A DNA stretch of 64,000 nucleotides from Orientallactaga sibirica (lineage: Eukaryota > Chordata > Mammalia > Rodentia > Dipodidae). How positions within the stretch are numbered: position 1 is the stretch's first letter; the number at the start of each line of letters is the position of its first letter. The stretch is taken from contig JAEOAD010000001.1 in NCBI GenBank assembly GCA_036365145.1, positions 99,421,501-99,485,500 on the forward strand, given 5' to 3'. The position numbers and the translations under genes were made by a program. The notes beneath the pieces are model-generated. The model made no database searches. It saw only the letters and a program-made list of their open reading frames with translations, and had not been told where the DNA came from. Shown in pieces: positions 12,382-23,757 of this stretch.

Positions 12382-12436
<55 letters not shown>
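12382..12436. repeat. (TA)n microsatellite in L1-B ORF2
   Basis: About 27 uninterrupted TA units replacing the corresponding ORF2 sequence. Likely length-polymorphic. Confidence 0.95.
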
Positions 12437-12439
<3 letters not shown>

Positions 12440-13447
12440 CAAAACATAAAAAAAAAACTCAAGAAAGAAATTGAGGAGGACTTGAGATGATGGAAAGACC
12501 TCCCATGCTCCTGGATAGACAGAATTAACATTGTGAAAATGGCAATCCTCCAAAAGCAATATACAGATTCAATGCAATATCAACAAAAATCCCAGCATCA
12601 TTCTTCACAGAGATAGAAAAAAAGATCTCAAAGTTCATATGGAATGGCAGCAAGTCTTGGATATCCAAGCAAATCCTCAGCAAAAGAAAAACCCCTGGAG
12701 GCATCATCATACCTGATCAAATGCTGTATTACAAAACTATAGTTAAAAATATAGCACTGTACTTGCATAAAAATAGTAATATAGACCAATGGAACAGAAT
12801 TGAGGATCCAGACTTTAGGTAAAGTAACGACAGCTACTTGACCTTCGACAAAGGCCCTAATAATGTAGAGTGCAGAAAAGACATCATCTTCAAAGAATGA
12901 TGTTGGACAAACTGGATAACCATATGCAGAAAAATGAAACTAGACCCACACATCTTGTTATGCACAATAATCAAATCCAAATGGAGCAAAGACCTCAATA
13001 TGAGACCTGAAAATCTTCTACTACTGGAAGAAAAAATAGGAGGAAGGCTCCATGATATAAGAGTGGGGAAAGACTTACTGAACAAAACCATAATAGCTCA
13101 GGAACTTAAACAATCACTCAACCATTGGGATCTCATTAAGCTGAAAAGTTTTGTTGTTGTTGTTTTCTTTTTCTCACAGACTAACTTATCATAATCAGAG
13201 CCAATAGATTACCCACAGACTGGGAGAAAAAAAATTTTCTGGCTATACAATGGACAGAGGCCTAATTTCCAGAATCTACAAAGAACTCAAAAACATAAAC
13301 AATAAAAAATCAAACAGCCCACTCACAAAGTGTTCCAGAGAACTGAATAGGGAGTTCTCAGAGGAAGATATATATATGGCAAACACACATGTAAGAAAAT
13401 GATCAACATCCATAACCATCAGGAAAATTCAAATTAAAACAACTATG

Positions 13448-13544
13448 AGAGGTAGGAGGATTGCCGCGAGTTTGAGGCCACCCTGAGACTACATAGTTAA
13501 TTCCAGGTCAGCCTGGACCAGAGTGAGACCCTACCTTGAAAAAC

Positions 13545-13580
<36 letters not shown>
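13448..13580 (+). mobile_element. 5'-truncated B1 inside L1-B ORF2
   Basis: Begins at the B1 middle (GGTAGGAGGATTGCCGCGAG) and runs to GAGACCCTACCTTGAAAAACC with a poly-A of more than 30. The left third of B1 is absent. L1 sequence ACTATGAGA before it and ACTGAGA after it suggest a decayed TSD. Confidence 0.88.
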
Positions 13581-13583
<3 letters not shown>

Positions 13584-14020
13584 GAGATTCCACCTTACAC
13601 CAGTAAGGATAGCAAACATTAAAAAAATCAGATGAAAATCAATGTTAGTAAGGATGTGGAGAAACAGGAACCCTCATTCCCTGTTGGTGGAAATGTAAGC
13701 TGGTACAACCACTATGGCAAGCAATATGGAGACTCCTAAAATGGTTGACTGTAGAGTTACCAAAAGACCCAGTTATTCCCTTACTGGGCATTTACCCTAA
13801 AAGCTTCCTGCCTCTCAGTTCAGAGATATTTGTTCAACATGTTTATAGCTGTTCTATTCATAATAGCTAAGAACTGGAATCAACCCAGGTGCCCATCATT
13901 AGATGAATGGATAACCAAGATGTGGTGTATCTACATGATGGAATTCTACTCAGCAATTAGAAAAAAAAAATGACACAATGAAATTTGTAGAGAAATGGTC
14001 AAACTTGGAACAGATCGTAC

Positions 14021-15414
14021 TCAGTGAACTTACCCAATCACAGAAAGACAATCTTTGCATGGCCTCACTCATTTGTGGCTCCTAATCTCGATCAGCCCAA
14101 GATGCTGATATGCCTTATAGGCATCCTGAGTCTTGGGTAATACAGAGGGTAGGTCTTGAGGGGAGGTGAAGGGGGTGACATAAAACTGAACCCAAATGGA
14201 ACTGGTGCCATAGGATCCTATATCCTGGAAGACAGACTAAAACGTTTACCACTCAACAGTACCCTAGGGGAGGCACCTGAATCAAAGGACCCTGAAGAAA
14301 GTGAGATGAAGCCTACCCTTAAATTTCTCCTGATTCTTTTTTTCTTCTTTCTTTTTTTTTACTTCTTTCTTTTCCCTTGGTACTGGCCTATAACTCCCAG
14401 TACCAGGATGTGGTTCCTGAGTTGTTGATCAGAGAGACCTACAAGGTTTCCCAAAATACAACAGACTTCTCCTGGAACACTTGATTACCCACCAGAGGTT
14501 AATGCTGTCAGTATGGAAATGGACAGACCTACCTGGAATCTGAAAGAGAGCAGTCCCCAGACAGTTAACCTGTCTAGTGTTAGAAGGTGCTACATGAGCT
14601 ATTGTGGGAAAAGTGGTCAACATCTGTCTGAGCAACTTGAGATCCAAGCTACTCAGAAGCAAACAACCTGAAATGATTCTCACACAAGTGCAATAGTGGC
14701 ACACAACCATGGTGGGTAATCAATTGCTCTTTCGATTGTGGAATGGAATCCATATCTGGAATAGGGAAACAAGTCAGAAACATACCCAGATAATGAGTTT
14801 GCTTTCCAATATGAAGCTCCCACTAATCTTGTGCTACAAGAAGGTCAACACCTATTAAATTCTCTGTAAACTAATAATTGTTATCCCATTTAACCTGTGC
14901 TGACTTCAGTCCCAGTTTTTTCAGACAGAAGTGGGACTTGAGGAGAGAAATGGCCCATTGCACTTCACTATGGTCCCAGCTGAAATAATAAAGGAATTGG
15001 AGAAGTGAGCAAGGGTGCTACTTTCTCAGTGAATCTGATACCAGCACAAGCTTGAAGGACCTGTACACTCAACACCTACCAAACCAGAGATCCAGAGGCT
15101 CCTAAGAGCCTATCAATGAAGTAGACTTAAAATGAACCCAACATGGCTCAGGAAATTTTGCAGAAAAGGGGGAGAAAGATTCTTAGAGCCCCTAGTTGGG
15201 ACATTATGCACAGAGACATTGCCTCTCCCCATAAGTGAGGGCTGCCCCCAGAATGCACAACCCACAATCCCTATGAGGATGAACTACATCCACAAAGAAG
15301 AGGGTTCCTTTGGAGGGGGGAGCGGGGATGGGGGAAAGGATGGTACCAACATGTGCTGTTTACATACTGAATATGTCCATAACTAATATAAATAAACAAA
15401 CAAATAAATAAATA
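14021..15414 (+). other. L1-B 3'UTR
   Basis: Non-coding 3' region homologous to those of L1-A, C, D, E1 and E2 but more diverged. Recognisable blocks include the 'GGAAAGTGAGATGAAG' neighbourhood near 14300, the CT-rich run at 14330-14380, AGTGGCACACAACCATGGTG near 14693 and the terminal GGGGGGAGCGGGG area near 15316. The reading frames here (for example 15132-15386) are not genes. Confidence 0.8.
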
Positions 15415-15425
15415 AAGTAAATTTA

Positions 15426-16933
15426 AAATAGATAATTAAACAATGAAATAGCTCAAAATAAAAAAAATGCTGATACACATAATGAATTTTGGTGTAATTT
15501 TTTTTTTTCAATCTGACTGAAAAAATGGCACAATTAATGAAGTTGGAGTCCTTGAAGAGTGTCTGTAATGACAGAAATCAGAGCTATGGTTTCCTGGGTT
15601 GAGTGGTGGTAGATGATTCAGAAGAGAGAGTAAACACTTTTATTATAGTTGAAAATTTCCACATATTCATTTGTTTTGAATTACAATAAGCACTCTAGCT
15701 GCTATTTCTAAGACTATGGGTACTACACCATGTTTTGAATACAACTAAGCAAAATTCTGTGCATTTAATCAGGTCATCCTCCACAACCAAAGCATATCTT
15801 TAATTGAAAAAACAAACTACTATTCACATTCCTAAAATGCCATGCATAATGTTATGGGATCATGATGACTGATTTATATCCCAAGATGGTTAAGTATGGT
15901 GCCCACATGTTTGGGTTGGTGCATAACAGATTCACATTCTTTAGTTCTTGCCATATCTTAGGCAGTGGTCTAAGTTCTGTAGGTTTGCTATTTCCTTTAA
16001 TTTCATAACCACTTTGTGACCAATAAAACATGACTTTCAAATGAGGAAACTAGAGCATAAAATTAATCTAATTTCCCCAGAAGCTCAAGAGTATAACCTT
16101 GCCATGTGCATAAGGACAGAGCCAGGAGTTTCAAACTCAGGCCTTATTATTCTCTAGACTCTGGGCATTCATAAACTAATTTGAAATATAGGATGCAGTA
16201 GGAAAGAGGAGGTGTAGAAGAGAAAAGGGTCAGACACAATGAAAAGACTAGTCCTATTGATTGACAGTATTCTGTTACCTCAAAATAATAGGCATAAGGG
16301 AAGAAAGGTTGACATATAATGCTGATGTCACAATTAGAATGATGGTCAATGTCACTCATAAGAACTCAGATTTAGAATTTAGGCAAAATTAAATTCTGTT
16401 CAATTGAAGCTGGGGATGTGACATTACAAACATATCAAATATTTATTGAACACCTGCTAGGAAATATTCATTATTCTAAATAACTAAAATATATAGTCAT
16501 TGTAGTTTTATAGAAACACTGAAAGGTAAGTGCTAGAACCTTCATTTCTTAGTTGATAAATGCAAGAAAGACCCTGAAAAATTAGGGAGCTTAAAGCATC
16601 TTTAGAGAGTGAGAGAGGTCAGGTTTGAATGAAGGTCGATTGGCTTAAAGTTATACAATGGATTTGTGCTTTAGCAAAACAATTCTAACAACAAAGCTCC
16701 AAGGGCAATATTAAGATCAGGGATGCTGACCCACCTTTGTCATAAGTTAGATAAAAGAAAATGGAAATCTAGAATTCTCTAGGGGAAAAAGGAAGATATG
16801 CTCAATAGAAACCAAAACATGTATCTTCCACCATATTTCCTAGTCACAAATTATATAGATATTGATTGATCCATTATTTAATTGGTTGCTAGATTAGTTG
16901 GCTTCATAAATATCAAAACACTTATGTCCTAGA
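15426..16933. other. Unique AT-rich DNA
   Basis: No SINE, LTR, L1 or gene recognised. Small minus-strand frames at 15852-16040 and 16147-16359 have no motif and no codon-like signal. Confidence 0.5.
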
Positions 16934-16947
16934 AAGACTGCATTATT

Positions 16948-17193
16948 ATTATTATTATTTTTGTTTTGGAGAGAGACACAGAGAAGACAGAGAGAAAGAG
17001 GGAGAGGAAGACAGATAGAGATGGGCGCGCCAGCAGCCTCTCAGTTGCTGCAAATGAAATCCAGCTGTGTGTGCCCCCTTATGGTCAAGTGTGGCATTGT
17101 GCCCTTGTATCACTTTGCATCTGGCTAAACGTGGGACCTGGAGACTGAAACCAGCATGCTTTAGGCTTAGGAGGCAGGCACCCAAGACTGCAT
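16948..17193 (-). mobile_element. Dip-B subfamily SINE, minus strand
   Basis: Minus-strand reading: GGGTGCCTGCCTCCTAAGCC, then GGTCCCACGTTTAGCCAGAT, then GCAAAGTGATACAAGGGCAC and the extra 'AATGCCACACTTG' module, then the CT tail. Both ends of the A-box part are missing, so it is 5'-truncated. A 14-bp perfect TSD AAGACTGCATTATT lies at 16934-16947 and 17194-17207. The ATT-rich end is on the left. Confidence 0.9.
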
Positions 17194-17207
17194 TATTTAT
17201 CTTTAAA

Positions 17208-18706
17208 AGTATGGCTGGAAAATGCATCTGTTATTTGCAAGTCAATTGTGTGTTATTTTCATATTCAGTTAGCCTGTCAAATATCTCCTTTATAGATAAA
17301 ATAGATTCTTTGATACCTGAGCCAACAAGCCAAATTATATTTACTTGCATGAAAATATATACAAATTGTTTAATAATTTATACTGTAGAATTTACTCTAG
17401 TACAACTCCTCCTCAGTTCATAGAAATATGGTGTTCTTACCTTTCCCTAAAGCTTGAGAATTACACCAGACTGTGGAAACAATTGAAACACTAGGGTATG
17501 GCCAAACTTGCTTAGTAGTAACTGTGCCTGTTATGAGCATTCTGTTTGCATTATGATGTGATTCCATGCTGCAATACAATGTGTACATACAAGTATCTAA
17601 TTTATCTGGGAATGTCATTTGGTAGCCTAGTTTAGTGCAACTGTCAAAGGTTTTCATGATTCATGAAACAAGTTACATTTTCCTGCTTAAAGAATTCATA
17701 AGATTAAGAGCAAGTAAGATGCTTTATTTTACAAAGAGTTTTCATTTATCTTTATCATTACTCCTTTTAAAATGTCCAGTATTGCTATTGCAGAGGGGAA
17801 TATCAGAGAAAGAAAGTAACTAAAAACTCATTTCCTCAGGTCTGGAAAACTCAAAAATAGTATTCTTTGTTCATGGTGAACAGCTCACAATATTCACAGT
17901 GGTAACATATACATTATCAGAAAGTCTCATAAATAGAGTGGATCTCCAATGGTCCTTAATAGAAAGACCAAAGACCCAGGAGTTGTGTAGGGTGACCATA
18001 AATGGTCAGTTTGTTGGCTACACAAGGACAATAGACAAAAGGTTGATGAGAGGATCTATAAGGGTTGTTATGTCACATTTGATAAGTGATCTCTATAAAT
18101 GAATACCAGCTGAATTTGGCATTCCATGTCATTTAATTTTTTATAGAGTAAGGTCATTTTTGAATTATAAGCACATATAAGTTAACCAAAAACAAGATTG
18201 CAGCTGGACTTTAGAAATAACAGAATCATCACAATGTTCAAGGTTCTCTCTCTCTTCCTCCCCACCTGCCTTGTTTACTATTCCCCTCCTTTCCCTGTCC
18301 CTAGATCTCCTCCTTCTACCTCAAGGTAATGTTCTGCTCAGGAACAAACACATGACTGATGACAGCATTCACATCTTAGAGCAGAATTGACCAAATTGCT
18401 AAGACAAACAACAGCAACAACAACAAAAAAACTTTTGATAGGTGAGTAAGCAGGTCCTCTGTCTTGAACCAGTTTAATATGGGCAGCAGCAGTTCAGGAA
18501 ATACATTGTTTTTCCCAGAGGAAGGACTGAATGCAGTCAAAAAACAATTGAGTTCCTCATGAGGCTACATAAATTAGAAAAAGTCCAAATCACTCACTCT
18601 CATGGATTGTGTCCATCTGAAACAAAGCAGGAAGAAAAGCCTATTAATCCCATGAAAGCATCAAGCACTGCAATGCAGCCCCCCCTTTTATACAACAATT
18701 AAAGAG

Positions 18707-18708
<2 letters not shown>
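17208..18708. other. Unique AT-rich DNA
   Basis: No repeat family or gene recognised. Reading frames at 17418-17657 (minus) and 17899-18102 (plus) are short and motif-free. Confidence 0.5.

Positions 18709-18762
<54 letters not shown>
18709..18762. repeat. (AT)n microsatellite
   Basis: About 27 perfect AT units, not attached to a recognised SINE or L1 tail. Confidence 0.95.
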
Positions 18763-18764
<2 letters not shown>

Positions 18765-19576
18765 TCATCAACAATCCTCATTGATCCTAGGATCAATGCA
18801 TTTCTCATCTTTCCTAAAAACCTTTCTCCAAGAACAATATTCTATGTTCTCCATATTGATACATTGACAAAATTCAAAGAATGTTTTCCCTAATGCACTG
18901 CTTTGCATTGTTGTTAAGTATTTCACATATATTATTAATCTCCCAATAGGGTGATAAGCTTGATAAAATTTTAATAATAACCATTATTGTCCTACTCACA
19001 ACCAAAAATAATTTTTTTCTTACCCCTGCAGCCATTTCACAATGCTAACTGTTCTGATAAATACAAGCAGATTTCAAGGAAAATGAGGTCAATATGAATT
19101 TATATGAAGCACAGTGAAAACCAAGGATCCTAAGCAAGCAGGATAGTGGTCACGGTCCTGAGGCATATGTGGACTGTTAAACACCGAATAATTATGTTAA
19201 TGGATATGCTATAATGTGGTGTCTGTAAGTTGTTTTATTTAGCACAAAGCTTAGAGTAGAATATTAATAATATTTATTTTCCTTATTTAATATGCAACTT
19301 GCAATAAGAGGTACTTAATCAAATCTATGTCAACAAGTAAGTTTTCATTTATTTTAGAAAGAAAATACTGTGTTTTAATGTAAATGTACATTTCTTAAGC
19401 TTGTTACCTCAGCCTATGAAATGGCTAACATATAAGCTTATTAATTCATACTAGTTAAGTTACCAGCAGTTTGAATTTGGAAAAAGTTCCAATTATAAAA
19501 AGCTATAAATACATTTTGAACTAACCACATATTCCTAAATAACATTGAAAAGGGAGATGTTTCTTAGTGACTCCCT
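18763..19576. other. Unique AT-rich DNA
   Basis: Nothing recognised apart from A/T-rich sequence up to the TSD of L1-C. Confidence 0.5.
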
Positions 19577-19589
19577 ATGCATACTTTTA

Positions 19590-19592
<3 letters not shown>

Positions 19593-19644
<52 letters not shown>
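19593..19644. repeat. (TA)n microsatellite in the L1-C tail
   Basis: About 26 TA units exactly where the L1-C poly-A tail should be, between the TSD and ATTTTTTTATTTATATTATT. Likely grown from the A-rich tail after insertion. Confidence 0.9.
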
Positions 19645-19647
<3 letters not shown>

Positions 19648-20689
19648 TTTATTTATATTATTCTGATTTTACATTCATAGTATTGGTTCCATTGTCCTCC
19701 TCCCTGTCCTCCCACTTTCAAAGGGACCCTCATCAATGGGAAATGTGGGTCATGCACTGTGAGGTTAGTCAAGAGTTCTGGGGGGTAGGCCCCAGTCTCT
19801 GTGCATAATGCCCCAACATGTGACTCTAACAATCTTTCCGCCCCCTCTTCCGTGAGTTTCCCTGAGCCACATTGGAGTCATTTTAGTTCTGCTTCAGTGA
19901 TGAGGTTTTGGGAGCCTCTGTGTCTCTGGATATCTGGCTTAGTTGGAGTTGGATGTTCTCTGTGTTTATCTCCTTCAGCCTTTTTCTGGTGTCGTGATCG
20001 CCATGAACGCTGAACTCTTGCCCTTCCCCTGCATTGTTCTATGGTTTTAGCTGGGGCCCTGGTGAGGTGTGATTAGCTGATCCTCCCTTCAGGTTCGTTG
20101 TCCACCTGAAAAAAGATAAGCAAAGTCTCCAACACAGAGAGAAGTTAGTACTAGATAGAAGGGATGGCCATATATGTTTTGGAGGGAATTTTATATGCGT
20201 TGGCTCTCTTCTAGCCCACATTTGGTGGTATCTTGATCTTGGAGACTGAGCTCATTTTTTGTACCTGGTTTTGACTTATTTCCCAGTTCCAGCAATGAGT
20301 TCCATTACACTGAGTGGATCTGTTAGCCAAATCAAGAGCAGTTGGTTACCCACCATGGCTGTTTGCCACTACTGCACTTGTATGAGCATTACGTCAAGTT
20401 GTTTCCTGCTGAGTATCTTAGACTGCAAGTTGTTTGGACCAAGGTCGGACCTTTTCCCCCAGTTGCTCGTGTAGCACCCTCTGGTACTAGACTGTCTGGG
20501 GACTGACCTTCTTCCAGATTCTGGCCAGGTCTCTCTGTGTTTGGTCTCACACACATATGCTATCTTTGACAGTAGGGTCTTACCATTAACCTTTGGTGGG
20601 TCACCAAGAACTCTGACAGAAGTCTGTCTTTTTTTTTTTTGGGGGGGGACTTGTAGGTGTCTCGGATCAAAAGCTCATTGTGGAGTTTA

Positions 20690-20840
20690 ACCAGGTGTCC
20701 ATCACTACATGAATGGATAACAAAGATGTGGGATATCTACACTATGGAAGTCTATGTAGCAGTAAGGAAAGATGAAATAAGGAAATTTGAAAAAAAAAAT
20801 GGTCAAACATGGAACAGATCATCCTCAGTGAGCTCACCCA
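20690..20840 (+). pseudogene. L1-C ORF2 C-terminal fragment (inverted part)
   Basis: Codes for the very end of L1 ORF2: RCPSLHEWITKMWDIYTMEV followed by AVRKDEIRKFEKK, matching the C-terminal ends in L1-A and L1-E2. It is on the plus strand because this part of L1-C was inverted on insertion. Everything upstream in ORF2 is absent. Confidence 0.85.
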
Positions 20841-21419
20841 AGAACAAAAAGATAATCGTGGCATGGTCTCGTTTATCTGTCGCTTCTAACCTGAATCTAC
20901 ATGACATGGAGCCAAACCTAATAAACACTCTGAGGACCAGACAAGAGGGAGGGTGGGATGGGGGGAAGGTAAGGGTGGGAGGGAACAAGAGGGTGGGGGG
21001 GAAGGACAAGGGCGGGGATACAATTGGGACCCAAAAGGAAAAGATACCTCTAAAACCCATTACTCTGAACAACAGGCTAAAACACTGATCCTTCAGCAGG
21101 CCCGCAGAGGGAACACCCGAACCACAGGAATCTGGAGAGAGCATCATGAAGGCTAACCCTAATCTTGTCCTGCTTCTCTCTCTCTCTCTCCCTCTCACTC
21201 TCTCTTCCTACCTCTCCTCTCTATACTCACTTCCTCTATAATATTATCTATCTTTTTCTTCCCTCACCTTTCTAGGTGCAGACTTAAAACTCCCATTGCC
21301 AGCATGGGGTTAAACTCCATGCATACTTTTTACATGCAAATATCTTTTGACCATTACTGTTTTGAAAACTGAATGAAAAACCTGTATTTTAAAGTAAGGA
21401 CCATTTACTCTTTCACACT

Positions 21420-21729
21420 TGTTGCAGTTATTGTCTAGTTTTTGGAACAAAACAACTGATACAAAGCTGCTAATAGAAGGAAAGGGATTATTTCAGGCTT
21501 GAAGTTTCCAGGGGAAACTTCATCATGGTGGCAGGTGCTCACTCCCTTCATCATACATCCATAGCAAAGAGTGACAGAGCTGCCAGAGCTGAACACACCT
21601 ATGGCTGGAATGAAGAACCCCTTCCAGAGACACACCTTCTGCGGCAGGAATCTACCTGCTGGAGAATAAGTTGGAAACTTAATCAACAATACCTGAGGCT
21701 ATGAGGACATTTACATTAAAATCACCACA
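21420..21729 (-). repeat. MaLR-like LTR, 3' copy (left)
   Basis: Shares with the right copy the order: 'TGTTGCAGTTA', GAAGGAAAGGGATTATTTC, CCCTTCATCATACATC, CCTGCTGGAGAATAAG and ACCTGAGGCTATGAGGACAT. Read on the minus strand it runs from 21729 to 21420. The two copies differ by many substitutions and small indels, indicating an old insertion. Confidence 0.7.
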
Positions 21730-22249
21730 TTCTATCCCTGGTCCCATAGTCATGAACATCTGAAAATGCAAATGTGCCTCATTTCAAATTCAAAAGTCCC
21801 CATTTTCTTTACCAATTTTTAATAGTTTAAAAATCCACTATCTCAGGTGAGATTCAAGACAGTCTCTTACATGTGAGCCCTGTAAAATGAAAACAGCAGT
21901 TACATATTTCTAACTCATAATCGCACAGAGTAAACACTCCTATTTCAAAGCATAAGGAAACACTGAACTAATTCAAAATCAATTAGAGAGGTCAAACTTT
22001 AAACATCTACATTTCCATATTGCATATTGAAGGGAGGTGTAGAGTTAGGGTGACTGGACCCCTGAAGGAAAAAAGCACAGGCTGACTTCTTATCTCTCTT
22101 GCCTAACTTCATATAACTGTTTTTCCACAGCCAGGACCTCTCCTAGGAGGGAGCTCTTTCACAGGATTTAAACATTGTGGTTGGTCAAGTTCAGCTGCAG
22201 GAACTTGGTGCTAGAGCTAATCTCTTCCTGAGACAGCCCCTGTCCTTAA

Positions 22250-22294
22250 CCAATCAGCTGGCCCTCTGGCTTACCTGGGCCAAAAGGTTATAAA
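22250..22294 (+). promoter_or_regulatory. CCAAT and TATA-like boxes of the solo LTR
   Basis: CCAAT at 22250-22254 and TTATAAA at 22288-22294, 34 bases apart, in the position expected of a retroviral U3 core promoter. Transcription would start near 22320. Activity is inferred only. Confidence 0.55.
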
Positions 22295-22670
22295 CACCTT
22301 TGCAAGGGGAGGACAGCGGCTCTCTCTGGTCACTTGGGAACTTCCAGCGGTGTGTGAGTTTTTCCCTCCACTGGGCCTGGGCTGGGTCTGCCCAGGTTCA
22401 GGCCCCTGCCCAGCCCAGAGGGGCTCAGCCTGGGCACTAGCTCAGGCCCAGCCAGAAGAGTCCCCTTGCCCTTACTCTCCAGCTCCTCACATAGCAGGAG
22501 ATCCTTGAGCTTTCTTTTTTCTTTTCTTTCCAGGCATTTTCCCCCAGATCTGTATCTGGTCACATGGGCTCCTGAGCTACATGTGGCCCACATGGAGGAC
22601 TTCTTTTCTCCCCACTTTATCTCCCCTTACCTCCCAGCCTTCCCCATTCCGCACTCCTTTGTAAAGTCTG

Positions 22671-22676
22671 AATAAA
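22671..22676 (+). terminator. LTR polyadenylation signal
   Basis: AATAAA about 350 bases after the predicted transcription start, followed by a T-rich stretch near 22690-22707, as at an R/U5 border. Confidence 0.6.
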
Positions 22677-23757
22677 ATGTGGTATTTTAAAAAAAAATAT
22701 TTTTTTGAATATGGAATTGTCACTTCTTTGGCTAGTGTGCAGATATAATTCAGGACTTGGGGTTCCAGGGAGCACCCCAGAACTCCAATTTCCCTGTTAC
22801 AATATGACACCTTGTATGAAGTCCTTTAATTCAAAAAACTTGGAAACTTTTTGCCCCTTTGCCATGCAGCTAGCTCTCCATGCAGATCTATCTGAACCAG
22901 AACTAGCAAGTTTCTGGGTAGCCAGTCCACAGTCTTGGCATCTCCATATTTCCGCGGTCTTCATTATAACCTGTGCTTCATCTTCATAGCTCCACACAAT
23001 GACCTTACAGGGTCTGACATAGGGATTTCATCTCTGCTTCACATTACCTCATTTTAGCAGCTGCTGGAACCATGTGAACCTCATGATTCTCCTGCACTGC
23101 TCATGCTTTCAAAAGCAGTACCAGATGGGCAGCATAGTCAAATTTGTAAATCTAATGGGGAAAAGAAAGTTTGACATTGAAGAGCAGGATGTTTCTTCAC
23201 TCGTCTTTTTTTCAAGCATGCTCTATTCAAAAGAATTTCCATTCTTACTAGCTTGAGCCTTCCCATGAATTGGGTTGTACCCTCATTGTCTCATTTCCAT
23301 TGTCCTACTGAAAAATAGTTAACCTGACTTTAATGGTGGTAATCTCCTCAGATTACCTGTGCCTATAGTTTCCTATAGCTTCCTATAGCAAACCTTGTAT
23401 TTTTTGTCTTTCTGTTTATACTTATACCAAGTACACCTGTCCTTTTAAATTTAACTTTGCTCAAATTCTCAGGACAGGGCAGAATGCAGTTAGCCTTTCT
23501 GCTAGTAGCCCAGTTCCAACAAAGTTCTTTCTTCCCCTTTGAAACTTAATATGACAAGCCTTCACAGTCCACAATTTGCTCTGCATTTAGCATTTACAAA
23601 CTCTCACCAGAATAGCCTATCGTACTTTGGTTACAGGTTACAGGTTAGCCTTCTCCAGTCCAAAGTAACAAATCCTTCCATATTCCTCCTGAAAACACAA
23701 TCTAAAAGGCACGGTCAGATTTATTGCTTCAATGATTCTACTTCTGATACCATTTTT

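Larger units (their letters stand above)
9814..14020 (+). pseudogene. L1-B ORF2 remnant (endonuclease/reverse transcriptase)
   Basis: The ATG at 9814 begins an apurinic/apyrimidinic-type endonuclease region. The segment at 10362-10697 has INLYAPNTGAPQFIK, then GYFNTP where active copies have GDFNTP (codon 10495-10497 is TAC, Tyr for the catalytic Asp), then SKIDHILG. The usual 'QETHL' glutamate region near 9935 reads FKKLT, so that acid also looks lost. The RT box near 12141-12152 reads FTEN instead of FADD, removing both catalytic Asps. [20 protein letters not shown] is recognisable near 12016. A Dip, a B1 and a (TA)n run interrupt it. Clearly dead. Confidence 0.88.
7773..15414 (+). mobile_element. 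L1-B: full-length degenerate L1, plus strand
   Basis: The only near-complete L1 in the window. It opens with GGGGGACTTCTGGTAAAGATG, the usual start of an L1 5'UTR, then a GC-richer 5'UTR to 8491, ORF1 (8492 to about 9720), ORF2 (9814 to about 14020) and a 3'UTR ending in an AAAT-rich tail at 15400-15414. An imperfect 11-bp TSD (AAGTGAATTTA at 7762-7772, AAGTAAATTTA at 15415-15425) supports one insertion. Inserted later: B1 at about 8751, Dip at about 10085, truncated B1 at about 13450. A (TA)n run expanded in ORF2 at 12382-12436. Many stops and frameshifts; more diverged than L1-A or L1-E2, so older. Confidence 0.88.
19589..21318 (-). mobile_element. L1-C: 5'-inverted (twin-primed) L1
   Basis: The distal 3'UTR lies on the minus strand at 19589 to about 20695, while the upstream piece (last codons of ORF2 plus proximal 3'UTR) lies on the plus strand from about 20690 to 21318. 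In an intact copy (L1-E2 near 50575) these two parts join at 'GGTTAACTTCCACAATGAG'; here both break-ends carry AACTCC. A perfect 12-bp TSD ATGCATACTTTT at 19577-19588 and 21319-21330 shows it is one insertion event. The A-tail has become a (TA)n run. This is the classic product of twin priming. Confidence 0.93.
22028..22801 (+). mobile_element. Solo LTR, class I ERV-like
   Basis: A 774-bp block starting TGAAGGG and ending TGTTACA, flanked by the 4-bp duplication ATAT (22024-22027 and 22802-22805), the size used by gammaretrovirus-like ERVs. It has a CCAAT box at 22250-22254, a TTATAAA box at 22288-22294 and AATAAA at 22671-22676, in the order U3, R, U5. It is GC-richer than its surroundings. 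The interior of the provirus is gone, so it is a solo LTR made by recombination. It interrupts the MaLR interior. Confidence 0.75.

Noticed and set aside
20803..21198. 131-codon minus-strand frame and its counterparts at 3609-3932, 44001-44273 and 50201-50425
   Set aside because: The same L1 3'UTR stretch read antisense in each copy; repeated because the repeat is repeated.
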